From Coriobacteriia bacterium (lineage in GTDB: Bacteria > Actinomycetota > Coriobacteriia > Anaerosomatales > Anaerosomataceae): a stretch of DNA of 47,193 bases. The position numbers were made by a program, and so were the translations under genes. Positions 13,742 through 22,871 of the stretch are shown piece by piece. The first letter of the stretch is position 1; every line of letters starts with the position of its first letter. Location: the NCBI GenBank assembly GCA_016938135.1, contig JAFGVD010000048.1, positions 1 to 47,193 of the forward strand. The letters are read 5' to 3'. The notes under the pieces are model-generated. The model worked only from the letters and a program-made list of their open reading frames with translations, did not search any database and was not told where the DNA came from.

Positions 13742-16495
13742 ATGGCAAACATCCTCTCGAAGCTTCTAACCATGGGCGAAGGCAAGCAGCTTCGCCAGTT
13801 TGAGGCTATCGTGGCTCAGATCAACGACCTTGAGCCTTCAATCAAGGCACTCAGCGACACCGCTTTGCGTGAGAAGACGGTGGAGTTCCGCTCGCGAATG
13901 GAGAAGGGCGAGACGGCCGATGACCTGCTGCCCGAGGCCTTTGCGGTGTGTCGAGAAGCGGCCTGGCGCACCCTTGGGATGCGTCACTTCGATGTCCAGC
14001 TCATCGGCGGCATGGTCCTGCATCGCGGCATGATCGCCGAGATGAAGACCGGGGAAGGCAAGACGCTGGTCGCCACGCTTCCGGTGTACCTGAATGCGCT
14101 CAGTGGCAAGGGCGTGCATGTGGTCACCGTTAACGACTACCTGGCCAAGCGCGACTCCGACTGGATGGGCAACGTCTATCGATTCCTGGGCCTTGAGGTC
14201 GGGCTCGTCCAATCACAGATGCCCGCCGAGAAGCGCAAGCCGGCGTATCAGGCAGATGTCACATATGGAACGAACAGCGAGTTCGGTTTCGACTACCTGC
14301 GGGACAACATGGTAGTGAGTGCCGAGCGGAGAGTTCAGCGAGGCCACCACTACGCCATCGTGGACGAGGTGGATTCCATCCTCATCGACGAGGCCCGGAC
14401 ACCTCTCATCATCTCGGGCGCTGGTACGAAGTCCGCCGACGCGTACAAGTCGTTTGCCAAAGCCGTTCCGCGACTCAAAGCTGAAGAGGATTTCGAGCTC
14501 GACGAGGCCAAGCGTACTGTCGCGCCCACAGAGGAGGGCATACGCAAGGTCGAGAACTGGCTTGGCATCGATGACCTGTACTCGGATCCGTCCGGGCAGA
14601 TGGTGAACCACCTGCAGCAGGCACTGAAGGCCCAGTTCCTCTTCAAGAGGGATGTCGACTACGTCGTGAAGGACGGGGAAGTCCTCATCGTCGACGAGTT
14701 CACCGGCCGCCTCATGGTGGGCCGTCGTTACTCGGAAGGTCTGCACCAGGCCATCGAGGCCAAAGAGAAGCAGCATGTCCGAGAAGAGAACCAGACGCTT
14801 GCGACCATCACGCTGCAGAACTACTTCCGCATGTATGACAAGCTGGGTGGAATGACCGGTACCGCTGTTACAGAAGACCAGGAATTCCGCGAGATCTACA
14901 GTCTGCCCGTGATGGTCATCCCCACGAACCGCCCGATGGTCCGTGACGACAGGAACGACCTGATCTACCGCGATATCGACGCCAAGTTCAACGCCGTGGC
15001 CGATGACATCGCCGACCGGCACAAGGCCGGACAGCCGTGCCTTGTGGGCACCATCTCGATCGAGAACTCCGAGCGTCTTTCCCGGCTTCTTCAGAAGCGC
15101 GGCATCGAGCACAGCGTCTTGAACGCCAAGTTTCACGAGCAGGAAGCGCATATCGTGGCGCAGGCCGGTCGTCTCGGCATGGTGACCATCGCCACGAACA
15201 TGGCCGGTCGAGGCACCGACATCATCCTGGGTGGCAACCCCGAGGCGCTGGTCGAGGATATCCTCATCGGTCGCGGCATAAAGCGTGAGGAGGCTACTGA
15301 AGAGCAGAAGGCGGCGGCGCTGGTCACCGCGAAGGCCACATGCGGCGCCGAGCATGAACGAGTCGTCAGCGCCGGCGGTCTGGCCGTCATCGGCACCGAG
15401 CGCCACGACTCGCGACGCATCGACAATCAGCTTCGTGGCCGCTCAGGACGTCAGGGCGACCCCGGTCTGTCGCAGTTCTATCTGTCACTTGAAGACGATC
15501 TCATGCGCTTGTTCGGTGGTGGCCGGATGGACCGTATCGGCGCCATGATGGAGAAGACGCAGATCCCTGACGACATGCCAATCCAAGCAGGCATGGTCTC
15601 CAAGGCGATCGAGAGCGCGCAGCGCCAGGTAGAGGCGCAGAACTTCGCAGCTCGCAAGCATGTCCTTGAGTACGACGACGTCATGAATAAGCAGCGTGAA
15701 GTCATCTATGCCGAGCGGAATCGAATCCTGGGCGGCAAGGACATCCACGGTCGCGTTGAAGAGATGGTCAACGAGACCATGCACGATCTGGTGAAGATGT
15801 ACTGCCCCGAGAAGGCCTACTCCGAGGAGTGGGACTGGGACGGTCTGGGCGAGGAGCTCCGTCAGCTCACTGGTATCGAGCTTGTGGACGCGGAGATGCG
15901 TTCGTCGGTCGAGACACCCTATGAGCTGGGAGACACGCTCGCCGAGCGCCTGTTCACTGAGTATGAGCGCAAGGGCGAGCAGATCGGCGACGCGGCTCTC
16001 CGTCAACTTGAGAGCCAGGTTATGCTGAGGGTCATCGATACCCGTTGGATGAACCATCTGCTTGAGATGGACTACCTCAAAGAAGGCATCGGACTGCGCG
16101 CCATGGGGCAGCGTGACCCGCTTGTGGAGTACAAGGCTGAAGCCTACGAGATGTTCAGGGCGCTTGTCGGCGAGATCAACATCGACTTCCTGCGTACGAT
16201 CATGCACATCCAGGTTGTCCGCGAGCCGGTCCAGGAGACCCCTCTGGCTGGCAGTGTCTCTTACTCGGCACCGTCCGAGCAGTCTATCTTCTCCGGCGCT
16301 GTGCAGCAGGCTGCTGCACAGGTTGACGGACCTTCTCAGGATGCGATCTCGCGGGCTTCGGCGGCCGCCGGTGGAGGAGCCATCAGGACGGTCGTCAAAG
16401 ACAAAGAGGATCCTTATGCCAACGTGGGGCGCAACGATCCGTGCCCCTGTGGAAGCGGGAAGAAGTACAAGCACTGTCACGGTTCGAACGCATGA
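13742..16495 (+). CDS. secA: Preprotein translocase ATPase SecA
   Basis: This 917-residue motor ATPase drives unfolded preproteins through SecYEG. Visible landmarks are FDVQLIGGMVLHRGMIAEMKTGEGKTL (Walker A near residue 103), VTVNDYLAKRD, DEVDSILIDEARTPL (DEAD-like box near 210), MTGTA, GTISIENSE, NMAGRGTDI and GRSGRQGDPG, all standard for SecA. The C-terminus ends with the zinc-binding SEC-C motif NDPCPCGSGKKYKHCHG, which binds SecB or ribosomes in some bacteria. Length is normal. The ATG follows CAGGAGA about 10 nt upstream. The gene starts a housekeeping run followed by prfB. Confidence 0.98.
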   Translation: MANILSKLLTMGEGKQLRQFEAIVAQINDLEPSIKALSDTALREKTVEFRSRMEKGETADDLLPEAFAVCREAAWRTLGMRHFDVQLIGGMVLHRGMIAEMKTGEGKTLVATLPVYLNALSGKGVHVVTVNDYLAKRDSDWMGNVYRFLGLEVGLVQSQMPAEKRKPAYQADVTYGTNSEFGFDYLRDNMVVSAERRVQRGHHYAIVDEVDSILIDEARTPLIISGAGTKSADAYKSFAKAVPRLKAEEDFELDEAKRTVAPTEEGIRKVENWLGIDDLYSDPSGQMVNHLQQALKAQFLFKRDVDYVVKDGEVLIVDEFTGRLMVGRRYSEGLHQAIEAKEKQHVREENQTLATITLQNYFRMYDKLGGMTGTAVTEDQEFREIYSLPVMVIPTNRPMVRDDRNDLIYRDIDAKFNAVADDIADRHKAGQPCLVGTISIENSERLSRLLQKRGIEHSVLNAKFHEQEAHIVAQAGRLGMVTIATNMAGRGTDIILGGNPEALVEDILIGRGIKREEATEEQKAAALVTAKATCGAEHERVVSAGGLAVIGTERHDSRRIDNQLRGRSGRQGDPGLSQFYLSLEDDLMRLFGGGRMDRIGAMMEKTQIPDDMPIQAGMVSKAIESAQRQVEAQNFAARKHVLEYDDVMNKQREVIYAERNRILGGKDIHGRVEEMVNETMHDLVKMYCPEKAYSEEWDWDGLGEELRQLTGIELVDAEMRSSVETPYELGDTLAERLFTEYERKGEQIGDAALRQLESQVMLRVIDTRWMNHLLEMDYLKEGIGLRAMGQRDPLVEYKAEAYEMFRALVGEINIDFLRTIMHIQVVREPVQETPLAGSVSYSAPSEQSIFSGAVQQAAAQVDGPSQDAISRASAAAGGGAIRTVVKDKEDPYANVGRNDPCPCGSGKKYKHCHGSNA

Positions 16496-16498
16496 ACC

Positions 16499-16517
16499 GG
16501 GCGGCATGACGCCGCCC
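16499..16517 (+). terminator. Hairpin between secA and prfB
   Basis: GGGCGGC (16499-16505) pairs perfectly with GCCGCCC (16511-16517) around ATGAC, with possible further pairing outside across a small bulge. It starts three bases after the secA stop. It may be a partial terminator or an mRNA end-stabilising element; no T-run follows. Confidence 0.45.
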
Positions 16518-16554
16518 CCGGTCCTGCCCGTTCGTGACGTGAAATGGTGCCAGC

Positions 16555-17685
16555 ATGATAGAAGACCGTTCTGATCAGATCTCCGCAATGCGCGAGCGCG
16601 TGCAGCGTATTGGAGAGTATCTCCATCTTGATGCCAAGCGCGACGAGGTAGCCAGACTCGAGGCACAGGCCACCGAGCCCGACTTCTGGGATGACCAGTC
16701 TGTCGCTCAGAGCGTGATGGCGAAGGCAGCCGAGCTGCGCGACGAGATCGGCTCTTATGAGACCACCATCGCCGATCTGGACGACCTGGACGTGGCCAAT
16801 GAGCTGGCCGTCGCCGATGAGGACGAAGATCTGGCCGAGGAGACCTTGACCACCTTGCGCGGTCTCACCAAGAGGCTGGACGCGCTTGAGGTGTCCACAT
16901 GGTTCACCGGGGAGTTCGACCACGGTGATGCCATCGTCACCATCAATCCCGGGCAGGGGGGTCTTGAGGCTCAAGACTGGGCTGAGATGCTGCTCAAGAT
17001 GCTGTCGAAGTACGCCGCGTCGAAGAAGTGGAAGATCGACTTGCACGACGCCCCCTCCGGTGTGGAGCTTGGGATCGACCGTGCGGTGTTCACCGTCCAC
17101 GGCAAGGACGCCTACGGGATGCTGCAGGCTGAGGACGGGGTTCATCGGCTGGTACGCATCAGTCCCACCGACGAGAAGAAGCGCAGGCAGACGACGTTCG
17201 CGCGTATCGAGGTCCTGCCACTGCTGCCCGATGAGATCGAGGTCGAGATCCGCGACGAGGACCTCCGCATCGATGTCTATCGTTCTTCGGGCCCCGGCGG
17301 CCAGTCTGTGAACACCACTGACTCGGCGGTGCGCATCACTCACACGCCGTCCGGTCTGGTGGTTACGTGCCAAAACGAGAAGAGCCAGCTCAAGAACCGC
17401 GAAACGGCCATGAAGATCTTGCGTTCGCGACTGTATGAGCTTGAGGAAGAGAAGCGCCAGGCCGAGATGGAGGCGCTGCGCGGGGAGAAGAAAGACATCT
17501 CCTTTGGCAGCCAGATACGCAGCTATGTCCTGTATCCCTATCAGATGGTCAAAGATCACAGGACCGGCGTGGAGACGGGTAACGTCGACGCGGTCCTGGG
17601 CGGTGAGCTGGAGGATTTCGTTCTCGGCTTTCACAGATGGCGCGTTGGTGCGGAGACGGCGGCGGCGGTGGGAGGCGACAGCTGA
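16555..17685 (+). CDS. prfB: Peptide chain release factor 2 with unusual SPT tripeptide
   Basis: This 376-residue factor ends translation at stop codons. RF2 identity is shown by length, by the PGQGGLEAQDWAEML segment, by DAYGMLQAEDGVHRLVRIS and by the C-terminal GSQIRSYVLYPYQMVKDHRTGVETGN. The catalytic GGQ is at 248-250. The stop-codon recognition tripeptide is expected to read SPF in RF2, but here residues 203-205 (bases 17161-17169) read SPT. The following segment is DEKKRRQTTF, where enteric RF2 has DSGGRRHTSF. The frame is continuous from the ATG, so the in-frame UGA autoregulatory frameshift found in many prfB genes is absent. The ATG at 16555 gives normal family length; its ribosome binding site is weak. 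The stop overlaps the next gene's start (TGATG). Confidence 0.96.
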   Translation: MIEDRSDQISAMRERVQRIGEYLHLDAKRDEVARLEAQATEPDFWDDQSVAQSVMAKAAELRDEIGSYETTIADLDDLDVANELAVADEDEDLAEETLTTLRGLTKRLDALEVSTWFTGEFDHGDAIVTINPGQGGLEAQDWAEMLLKMLSKYAASKKWKIDLHDAPSGVELGIDRAVFTVHGKDAYGMLQAEDGVHRLVRISPTDEKKRRQTTFARIEVLPLLPDEIEVEIRDEDLRIDVYRSSGPGGQSVNTTDSAVRITHTPSGLVVTCQNEKSQLKNRETAMKILRSRLYELEEEKRQAEMEALRGEKKDISFGSQIRSYVLYPYQMVKDHRTGVETGNVDAVLGGELEDFVLGFHRWRVGAETAAAVGGDS

Positions 17686-18440
17686 TGCGCTTGCTGGCTG
17701 ACCTGCATACCCATACCGTCGCATCCGGTCATGCGTACTCAACGGTCAGCGAACTTTCGGCCAGCGCCGCCACCCGGGGACTCGAGCTGATCGCAGTCAC
17801 AGACCACGGCCCCGGCGTCCCCGACGGTCCGCATCCATGGTACTTCTGGAACCTCAAGGTGCTCCCATCGGTGCTTGGCGGGGTCAGGATCCTCAAGGGC
17901 GTTGAAGCCAACCCGTCGATGATGACCGAGAACGGCATCGATCTGCCTGATGAGCTGCTCAGCGTGCTGGACCTTGTCGCCGTCGGCCTCCATCCGCTGA
18001 GTGGTTTTGATGAGCGCGATGAGGTGAAGAACACCGAGGCGGTCTTGAGGGCCATCACCAATCCGTATGTGGATGTGCTCGTGCATCCCGGAAACGATGA
18101 TTTCCCTACCGACCTCGACGCTGTCGTGGCCTGCGCGCTGGAGCACGACGTCATCATAGAGTTGAACGCGCACTCCTTCGATGCAACCAGCTCGCGGAGC
18201 GCCTCCGGCAGGCGCGAGCGCGAGTACGCCCAGGCGGCTTTCGACTCCGGCGCGCTGATGGCCATCGGATCCGATGCGCATTTCCACCTTCACGTGGGCC
18301 GCTTTGACGGTGCGCTCTCTGTGGCCGAAGAGATCGGGATCACCGAGGACCGCCTCGTCAATCGTGACGCTGAGACTGTGCTTGCGCATCTTCTCAGCAA
18401 ACGTGATCGGCCTCGTCTCAACGCAGGGGGGGAGTGGTAG
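17685..18440 (+). CDS. PHP domain metal-dependent hydrolase (YcdX-like)
   Basis: This 251-residue cytoplasmic protein belongs to the PHP family of metal-dependent phosphoesterases. The expected metal-binding motifs are visible: ADLHTHTVASGH at the N-terminus, TDHGPG near residue 45, GVEAN near 73, VGLHP near 103, VLVHPGNDDFP near 130, and GSDAHFH near 195. This set is close to YcdX-type phosphatases; the natural substrate is not known for most members. The ATG overlaps the prfB stop by one base and has GGGAGGCGA as ribosome binding site, so it is translationally coupled to prfB. It is followed immediately by the YitT-family gene. Confidence 0.92.
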   Translation: MRLLADLHTHTVASGHAYSTVSELSASAATRGLELIAVTDHGPGVPDGPHPWYFWNLKVLPSVLGGVRILKGVEANPSMMTENGIDLPDELLSVLDLVAVGLHPLSGFDERDEVKNTEAVLRAITNPYVDVLVHPGNDDFPTDLDAVVACALEHDVIIELNAHSFDATSSRSASGRREREYAQAAFDSGALMAIGSDAHFHLHVGRFDGALSVAEEIGITEDRLVNRDAETVLAHLLSKRDRPRLNAGGEW

Positions 18441-18442
18441 TG

Positions 18443-19354
18443 ATGATGAAGCGTGTCCTGGGCAGGGTGGATCCGCGAGCGGTGCTCAAACATCGACGGG
18501 TCCGCGACTACGTCCTCATGACATTGGGTGTCGTGATCACTGCGTGGGCGCTGGACGCGTTCCTCATCCCCAACAAGCTGGCCGCAGGCGGGGTCTCCGG
18601 TCTGGCGACAGTGTTCTACTACGTCATCCGTGACGCCACCGACGGCGCGATATTGCTGCCTGTCGGTGTCCAGATGTTGGTGATGAACGTCGGGCTCCTG
18701 GCCGTCGCGATACGGGTTCGCGGGTGGCGCTATGGAGCCAAGACGATATACGGCATGGTCGCACTCTCGGTCGCCATCGACGTGCTTGCACCGTTCACTC
18801 CGCATCTGGCTGCACATGACCAGCTGCTTGCGGTACTGTATGGCGGTGCGCTGACTGGCATAGGCATGGGGCTCGTGTTCAAGGCTCGAGGTAACACGGG
18901 CGGCACTGATATCATCGCCCAGCTGCTGAGCGACAAGGTCAACCTGAGCGTCGGTCAGCTCATGTTGTTGGCTGACGCTGTGGTCACCGGTGCTGCTGCA
19001 CTGGCGTTTGGCCCGGATCTGGCTCTTTACGGCGCTGTCGCCGTGTTCATCAACGGGTCGGTCATCGACGTCGTCCAACAGGGGCTGACGGTGGACAAGG
19101 CGGCGTACGTGATCTCTGCTCAGTCGCAGCGGATCGCAGATGCGATACTGAATGGACTCGGACGAGGTGCGACTGGTCTTGCGGGTCGGGGCCTGTACTC
19201 CGGCGAGGAGCGAGAGGTCGTGTTCACGGTCGTCTCGCGTAAGGAGTTGGACGCCTTGAAGGCGATCGTGCACGCGGTCGACCCTGCGGCGTTCCTGATA
19301 ATCTCTGATGTACATGAAGCGTTGGGCGAGGGATTCAAAGAGATCGGAGTCTAG
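18443..19354 (+). CDS. YitT family membrane protein
   Basis: This 303-residue protein has about five to six N-terminal membrane segments (about 20-200), including the family-typical AFLIPNKLAAGGVSGLATVFYY and KARGNTGGTDIIAQLL. A cytoplasmic C-terminal DUF2179 domain (about 220-300) contains TVVSRKELDALKAIVHAVDP and AFLIISDVHEALGEGF. The function of YitT proteins is not established. The ATG at 18443 follows a G-rich site (GGGGGGGAG, 18425-18433) and starts two bases after the previous stop; the neighbouring ATG at 18446 or in-frame GTG codons at 18434/18440 are alternatives. It probably belongs to one operon running from prfB to transketolase. Confidence 0.92.
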   Translation: MMKRVLGRVDPRAVLKHRRVRDYVLMTLGVVITAWALDAFLIPNKLAAGGVSGLATVFYYVIRDATDGAILLPVGVQMLVMNVGLLAVAIRVRGWRYGAKTIYGMVALSVAIDVLAPFTPHLAAHDQLLAVLYGGALTGIGMGLVFKARGNTGGTDIIAQLLSDKVNLSVGQLMLLADAVVTGAAALAFGPDLALYGAVAVFINGSVIDVVQQGLTVDKAAYVISAQSQRIADAILNGLGRGATGLAGRGLYSGEEREVVFTVVSRKELDALKAIVHAVDPAAFLIISDVHEALGEGFKEIGV

Positions 19355-19355
19355 C

Positions 19356-20213
19356 ATGGCGCAAACACCTGACGTTGGAGTCATACGCTCTATGGCAGCG
19401 CGGATGCGTCTCGACATCGTCGAGATGATCGCCGAGGCAGGGTCCGGCCACCCGGGAGGCTCTCTTTCGGCGGCCGATATAGTGGCAGCACTCTACTTCG
19501 GCGTGATGAAGCACGACGCTGCGCGACCTGACTGGGCGGAGCGCGATCGCTTCGTGCTCAGCAAGGGGCACGCTGCTCCGGTCCTCTACTCGGCACTTGC
19601 CGAGTCCGGCTACATCGGCCGTGAGCATCTCATGACTCTGCGCAAGCTGGGCTCGATCCTCCAGGGTCACCCGGACTGCAAGAAAGTGCCTGGCGTGGAG
19701 GTGTCAACCGGGTCTCTCGGTCAAGGGCTGTCCATCGCCAACGGTATAGGGCTGGGACTCAAGCTGGACGGCAACCCTGCACGCGTGTTCTGCCTGCTGG
19801 GCGACGGCGAGCTGCAAGAAGGCCAGGTCTGGGAGGCGGCGATGTTCGCTGCGCACCATGGCGTGGACAACCTCATCGCGATCGTGGACCACAACGGTCT
19901 GCAGATCGATGGCTCGTGCACCGAGGTCATGTGCCTTGGTGATGTTGAGGCCAAGTTCAGCGTTTTCGGCTGGAAGACCATCTCAGCGGACGGGCACGAT
20001 GTCGAGGCGCTCGTCTCGGCGTTCAAGACCGCTGAAGAGGCCCTCGGTCAGGGCGTGCCGGTGGTGATCGTCTGCGGCACGACCAAGGGCAAAGGCGTGT
20101 CTTTCATGGAGGGCAATGCCGGATGGCACGGCAAGGCTCCAAGCGTGGACGAGAGGGAGCGTGCGGTAGCCGAGTTGACCGCAGCAATCGAGAAGGAGGC
20201 CGCACGTGGGTAA
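19356..20213 (+). CDS. Transketolase, N-terminal subunit
   Basis: This 285-residue protein is the thiamine-diphosphate-binding half of a split transketolase. It carries the substrate loop SGHPGGSLSAADIVAALYFG near residue 30, SKGHAAPVLYSAL near 70, and the TPP motif GDGELQEGQVWEAAMF near 150 ending in IVDHN. Transketolase exchanges two-carbon units between sugar phosphates in the pentose phosphate pathway. Split genes are common in anaerobic Actinobacteria, Firmicutes and archaea. GGAG lies 7-10 nt before the ATG, which directly follows the YitT stop codon. The next gene encodes the other half and overlaps by 8 nt. Confidence 0.95.
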   Translation: MAQTPDVGVIRSMAARMRLDIVEMIAEAGSGHPGGSLSAADIVAALYFGVMKHDAARPDWAERDRFVLSKGHAAPVLYSALAESGYIGREHLMTLRKLGSILQGHPDCKKVPGVEVSTGSLGQGLSIANGIGLGLKLDGNPARVFCLLGDGELQEGQVWEAAMFAAHHGVDNLIAIVDHNGLQIDGSCTEVMCLGDVEAKFSVFGWKTISADGHDVEALVSAFKTAEEALGQGVPVVIVCGTTKGKGVSFMEGNAGWHGKAPSVDERERAVAELTAAIEKEAARG

Positions 20214-21135
20214 CAAAGCGACCAGGGCCGCCTTTGGTGAGACCCTCAACGAGCTCGTGGCCGACGGATACGATGTCGTAGCCGTCGAGGCGGACCTCTC
20301 CAAGTCCACCACCACGGTCACGTTCCAAGACGCGCATCCCGACCGGTTCTTCAACGCAGGGATCGCCGAGGCTAACATGATCGACGTCGCCGCCGGGCTT
20401 GCCGTGACCGGTAAGGTCGCCTTCACGGGCTCGTTCGCCGTCTTTGCTACGGGACGAGCCTATGACCAGGTGCGGAACACGGTCTGCTACTCAGACTTGA
20501 ACGTGAAGCTGGCTCCCACTCACTCCGGGATCACCGTCGGTCCTGACGGCGGCAGCCACCAGATGGTGGAGGACCTCGCGCTGATGCGCGTGCTCCCGGG
20601 GATGCGCGTGCTGGTTCCTGCGGACTACAACTCCGCAAAGAGCGCTCTGCGCCTTGCGGCGGCGATACCCGGTCCCTTCTACGTCCGGCTCGGACGCGCC
20701 AGCGTTCCCGAGGTGTACGCGCCCGATTTCGAGATGGAGCTTGGCAGGGCATACGTGCTCCGCGAGGGGAGTGACGTCACGCTGTTCGCATGCGGCGTGA
20801 TGGTCGTAGAGGCGCTCCAGGCCGCCGAATCGCTTGCGGCCGAGGGTATCTCGGCAGAGGTGATAGACATCGCAAGCGTGAAGCCGCTCGATGCCGAGAT
20901 GATCGTCGCGTCGGCCCGCAAGACCGGTCATGTGGTCACGTGCGAGGAGCACTCGATTATCGGTGGGATGGGTTCAGCCGTCGCCGAACTGCTTGGCGAG
21001 ACCTGCCCTGTGCCTATGCGTCGGGTGGGAGTGCGTGACGTCTTCGGAACCTCCGGGGACCCGGATGAGCTGATGGCTCACTTCGGTCTGACGGCCTCTG
21101 ATATCGTCGTCTCGGCACGGAACGTGCTGGCATAG
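20206..21135 (+). CDS. Transketolase, C-terminal subunit
   Basis: This 309-residue protein supplies the pyrimidine-binding and C-terminal domains of the split transketolase. Visible features are the opening TRAAFGETLNELV, the VAVEADLSKST segment, FNAGIAEANMIDVAAGLA with the catalytic Glu that activates the TPP ring, FAVFATGRAYDQVRN, and the C-terminal GHVVTCEEHSIIGGMGSAVAELL. It acts as a heterotetramer with the N-terminal subunit. The GTG start overlaps the upstream stop by 8 nt and has a strong ribosome binding site (GAAGGAGG), so both subunits should be made in equal amounts. After it comes a 140-nt gap with a promoter. Confidence 0.95.
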   Translation: MGNKATRAAFGETLNELVADGYDVVAVEADLSKSTTTVTFQDAHPDRFFNAGIAEANMIDVAAGLAVTGKVAFTGSFAVFATGRAYDQVRNTVCYSDLNVKLAPTHSGITVGPDGGSHQMVEDLALMRVLPGMRVLVPADYNSAKSALRLAAAIPGPFYVRLGRASVPEVYAPDFEMELGRAYVLREGSDVTLFACGVMVVEALQAAESLAAEGISAEVIDIASVKPLDAEMIVASARKTGHVVTCEEHSIIGGMGSAVAELLGETCPVPMRRVGVRDVFGTSGDPDELMAHFGLTASDIVVSARNVLA

Positions 21136-21233
21136 TCGTCCGTCAGCGCACCGATCTACTCGTGCAGAGTTCTGTAGTTCGTGTGGAGAAGTGCCCGAAC
21201 GGCCTCCCGGGACACGTGATTCGTGCTGAGTTC

Positions 21234-21242
21234 TGGTAGAAT
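21234..21242 (+). promoter_or_regulatory. Extended -10 promoter ahead of ftsE
   Basis: TGG followed by TAGAAT forms an extended -10 box; there is no clear -35 hexamer. The start would be near 21249, about 27 nt before the ftsE ATG. The preceding 98 nt after transketolase hold no gene. Confidence 0.5.
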
Positions 21243-21275
21243 GTCGCGGGAATCGCAGAATGAGATGGAGCACCC

Positions 21276-21965
21276 ATGATATCAATGCGGAACGTCGGTA
21301 AGCGGTACGTTCCTGATAAACCGCCTGCTCTTGTTGATGTGAATGTGGAGATAGAGCAGGGCGAATTCGTCTTCCTCGTAGGACACTCCGGATCGGGCAA
21401 ATCAACCTTCATCAAGCTGATGTTGAGGGAGATCTTGCCGACCACAGGTTCGATCAATGTGGCAGGTCAGGACCTTATCAAGATGCGCAACTGGAAGGTG
21501 CCGTACCTGCGTCGCAACATCGGGTGCGTGTTCCAGGATTTCAAGCTTCTGCCCAACAAGACCACCTACGAGAACGTCGCCTTCGCGCTTGAGGTCATCG
21601 GTCGAAGCAAGCATGTCATCCGGACCCAGGTACCCGAGGTGCTCCGGTTGGTCGGCCTTGAGGATAAGATCGAGAGCTACCCGGACGAGCTATCCGGAGG
21701 CGAGCAGCAGAGGGTCTCCATCGCGCGTGCCTTCGTCAACAGGCCGCCGTTGCTTCTGGCCGACGAGCCTACCGGTAACCTCGATCCAGCGACCTCGCTC
21801 GGCATCATGAGCCTTTTGTCTCGCATCAATAAGACCGGCACGACCGTGCTGATCGCGACGCACGATCGAGAGATGGTCGACTCCATGCGCAAGCGCGTCA
21901 TCGCCCTTGAGGGCGGCCGTATCATCCGCGACCAGTCACGGGGAGTCTACGGCTATGGGGATTAA
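21276..21965 (+). CDS. ftsE: Cell division ATP-binding protein FtsE
   Basis: This 229-residue ABC ATPase pairs with FtsX to transmit ATP-driven changes to peptidoglycan hydrolases at the division site. It has Walker [12 protein letters not shown], signature [14 protein letters not shown], Walker [14 protein letters not shown] and the H-loop [28 protein letters not shown] is the FtsE-typical Q-loop region ([13 protein letters not shown]). Length is normal. The ATG follows a GATGGAG site. It overlaps ftsX by 11 nt. Confidence 0.97.
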   Translation: MISMRNVGKRYVPDKPPALVDVNVEIEQGEFVFLVGHSGSGKSTFIKLMLREILPTTGSINVAGQDLIKMRNWKVPYLRRNIGCVFQDFKLLPNKTTYENVAFALEVIGRSKHVIRTQVPEVLRLVGLEDKIESYPDELSGGEQQRVSIARAFVNRPPLLLADEPTGNLDPATSLGIMSLLSRINKTGTTVLIATHDREMVDSMRKRVIALEGGRIIRDQSRGVYGYGD

Positions 21966-22869
21966 CGCAGGCTACTTCATCCGGGAGTCGTTCGTGAGCT
22001 TCCGCCGCAACTGGGTGATGAGCCTGGGTGCTGTCATCACTATCTACCTGTCGCTCTTGCTCGTCGGGGCATCGGTCGGCTCAAGTGTTGTCGTCAACAA
22101 TATCGTGGAGTCCGTCGAGGACAAGGTGAGCATCCGCATATTCCTCAAGGACGGTGCGGCCACAGAGGATGTGGATGCGCTTCAGGCGGCCCTGCTCGCA
22201 GATGACCGCGTCAAAGAGGTGAACTACACCACGAAAGAGGAGGCGCTTGAGGAGTTCAAGGCCACGATGGAAGACAGTCCGGAGATCGTGGATCAGCTTG
22301 AAGTGAACCCTCTGCCCGCATCCCTCGATGTGGACTTGAACGATCCCCAGGATGTCATGGACGTGGTGGCCACCATCAAGGCGAACGAGACGTTCCCCAA
22401 TGTCGCGGACAAGCCCGAAGAGCCGGAGAAGTCGCTCAAATATGGGCAGCAGATAGTCAACCAGCTGTTCGCGTTCACACGGATCCTGCGCACGATCGGG
22501 GTGGCGTTCATCGCGATGCTCGCTGCGATCAGCTTGATCTTCATCAACAACTCCATCCGACTCGCGATCTATGCCAGGCGCAAAGAGATCGGCATCATGC
22601 GTCTGGTGGGTGCGTCCAACTGGTTCATCCGTACCCCGTTTCTCATGGAGGGGGTACTCCAGAGTCTGATCGGCGCAGTACTGGCGCTCGGCACCCTTGG
22701 AGTCGTCACGGTCTACGTCATGCCTGTCGTTCGTGAGCAGCTGCCGTTCCTGCCGTTCTCTATCTCAAGCACTGCGACGATACAGATATCGTTGATACTG
22801 GTCGTCAGCGGCATGATCATCGGTGCCGTTGGCTCCGCCTTCGCGTTGCGTCGTTATCTGAGAGTCTAA
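21955..22869 (+). CDS. ftsX: Cell division protein FtsX
   Basis: This 304-residue membrane protein is the partner of FtsE. It has a cytoplasmic start ([18 protein letters not shown]), TM1 (about 23-45), a large extracellular domain (about 46-180) and three C-terminal membrane segments with [25 protein letters not shown] between them, the family hallmark. The extracellular loop contacts cell wall hydrolases or their activators in other bacteria. The ATG within the end of ftsE is chosen because the protein then starts like other FtsX proteins; the longer frame upstream is inside ftsE. The next gene is a secreted protease two bases downstream. Confidence 0.96.
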   Translation: MGINAGYFIRESFVSFRRNWVMSLGAVITIYLSLLLVGASVGSSVVVNNIVESVEDKVSIRIFLKDGAATEDVDALQAALLADDRVKEVNYTTKEEALEEFKATMEDSPEIVDQLEVNPLPASLDVDLNDPQDVMDVVATIKANETFPNVADKPEEPEKSLKYGQQIVNQLFAFTRILRTIGVAFIAMLAAISLIFINNSIRLAIYARRKEIGIMRLVGASNWFIRTPFLMEGVLQSLIGAVLALGTLGVVTVYVMPVVREQLPFLPFSISSTATIQISLILVVSGMIIGAVGSAFALRRYLRV

Positions 22870-22871
22870 GG

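Noticed and set aside
14213-15406. Long reverse-strand open frame inside secA (397 codons)
   Set aside because: It mirrors secA codons in GC-rich DNA, lacks a ribosome binding site and family character, and secA is unmistakable on the other strand.
15485-16666. Reverse-strand open frame over the end of secA
   Set aside because: The SEC-C zinc motif and the known secA end lie on the forward strand; no support for a second gene.
16477-17742. Long reverse-strand open frame across prfB (421 codons)
   Set aside because: It is a shadow of prfB codon bias; prfB has all expected motifs.
18290-19417. Reverse-strand open frame opposite the YitT gene
   Set aside because: Low-complexity translation and a complete membrane protein on the other strand.
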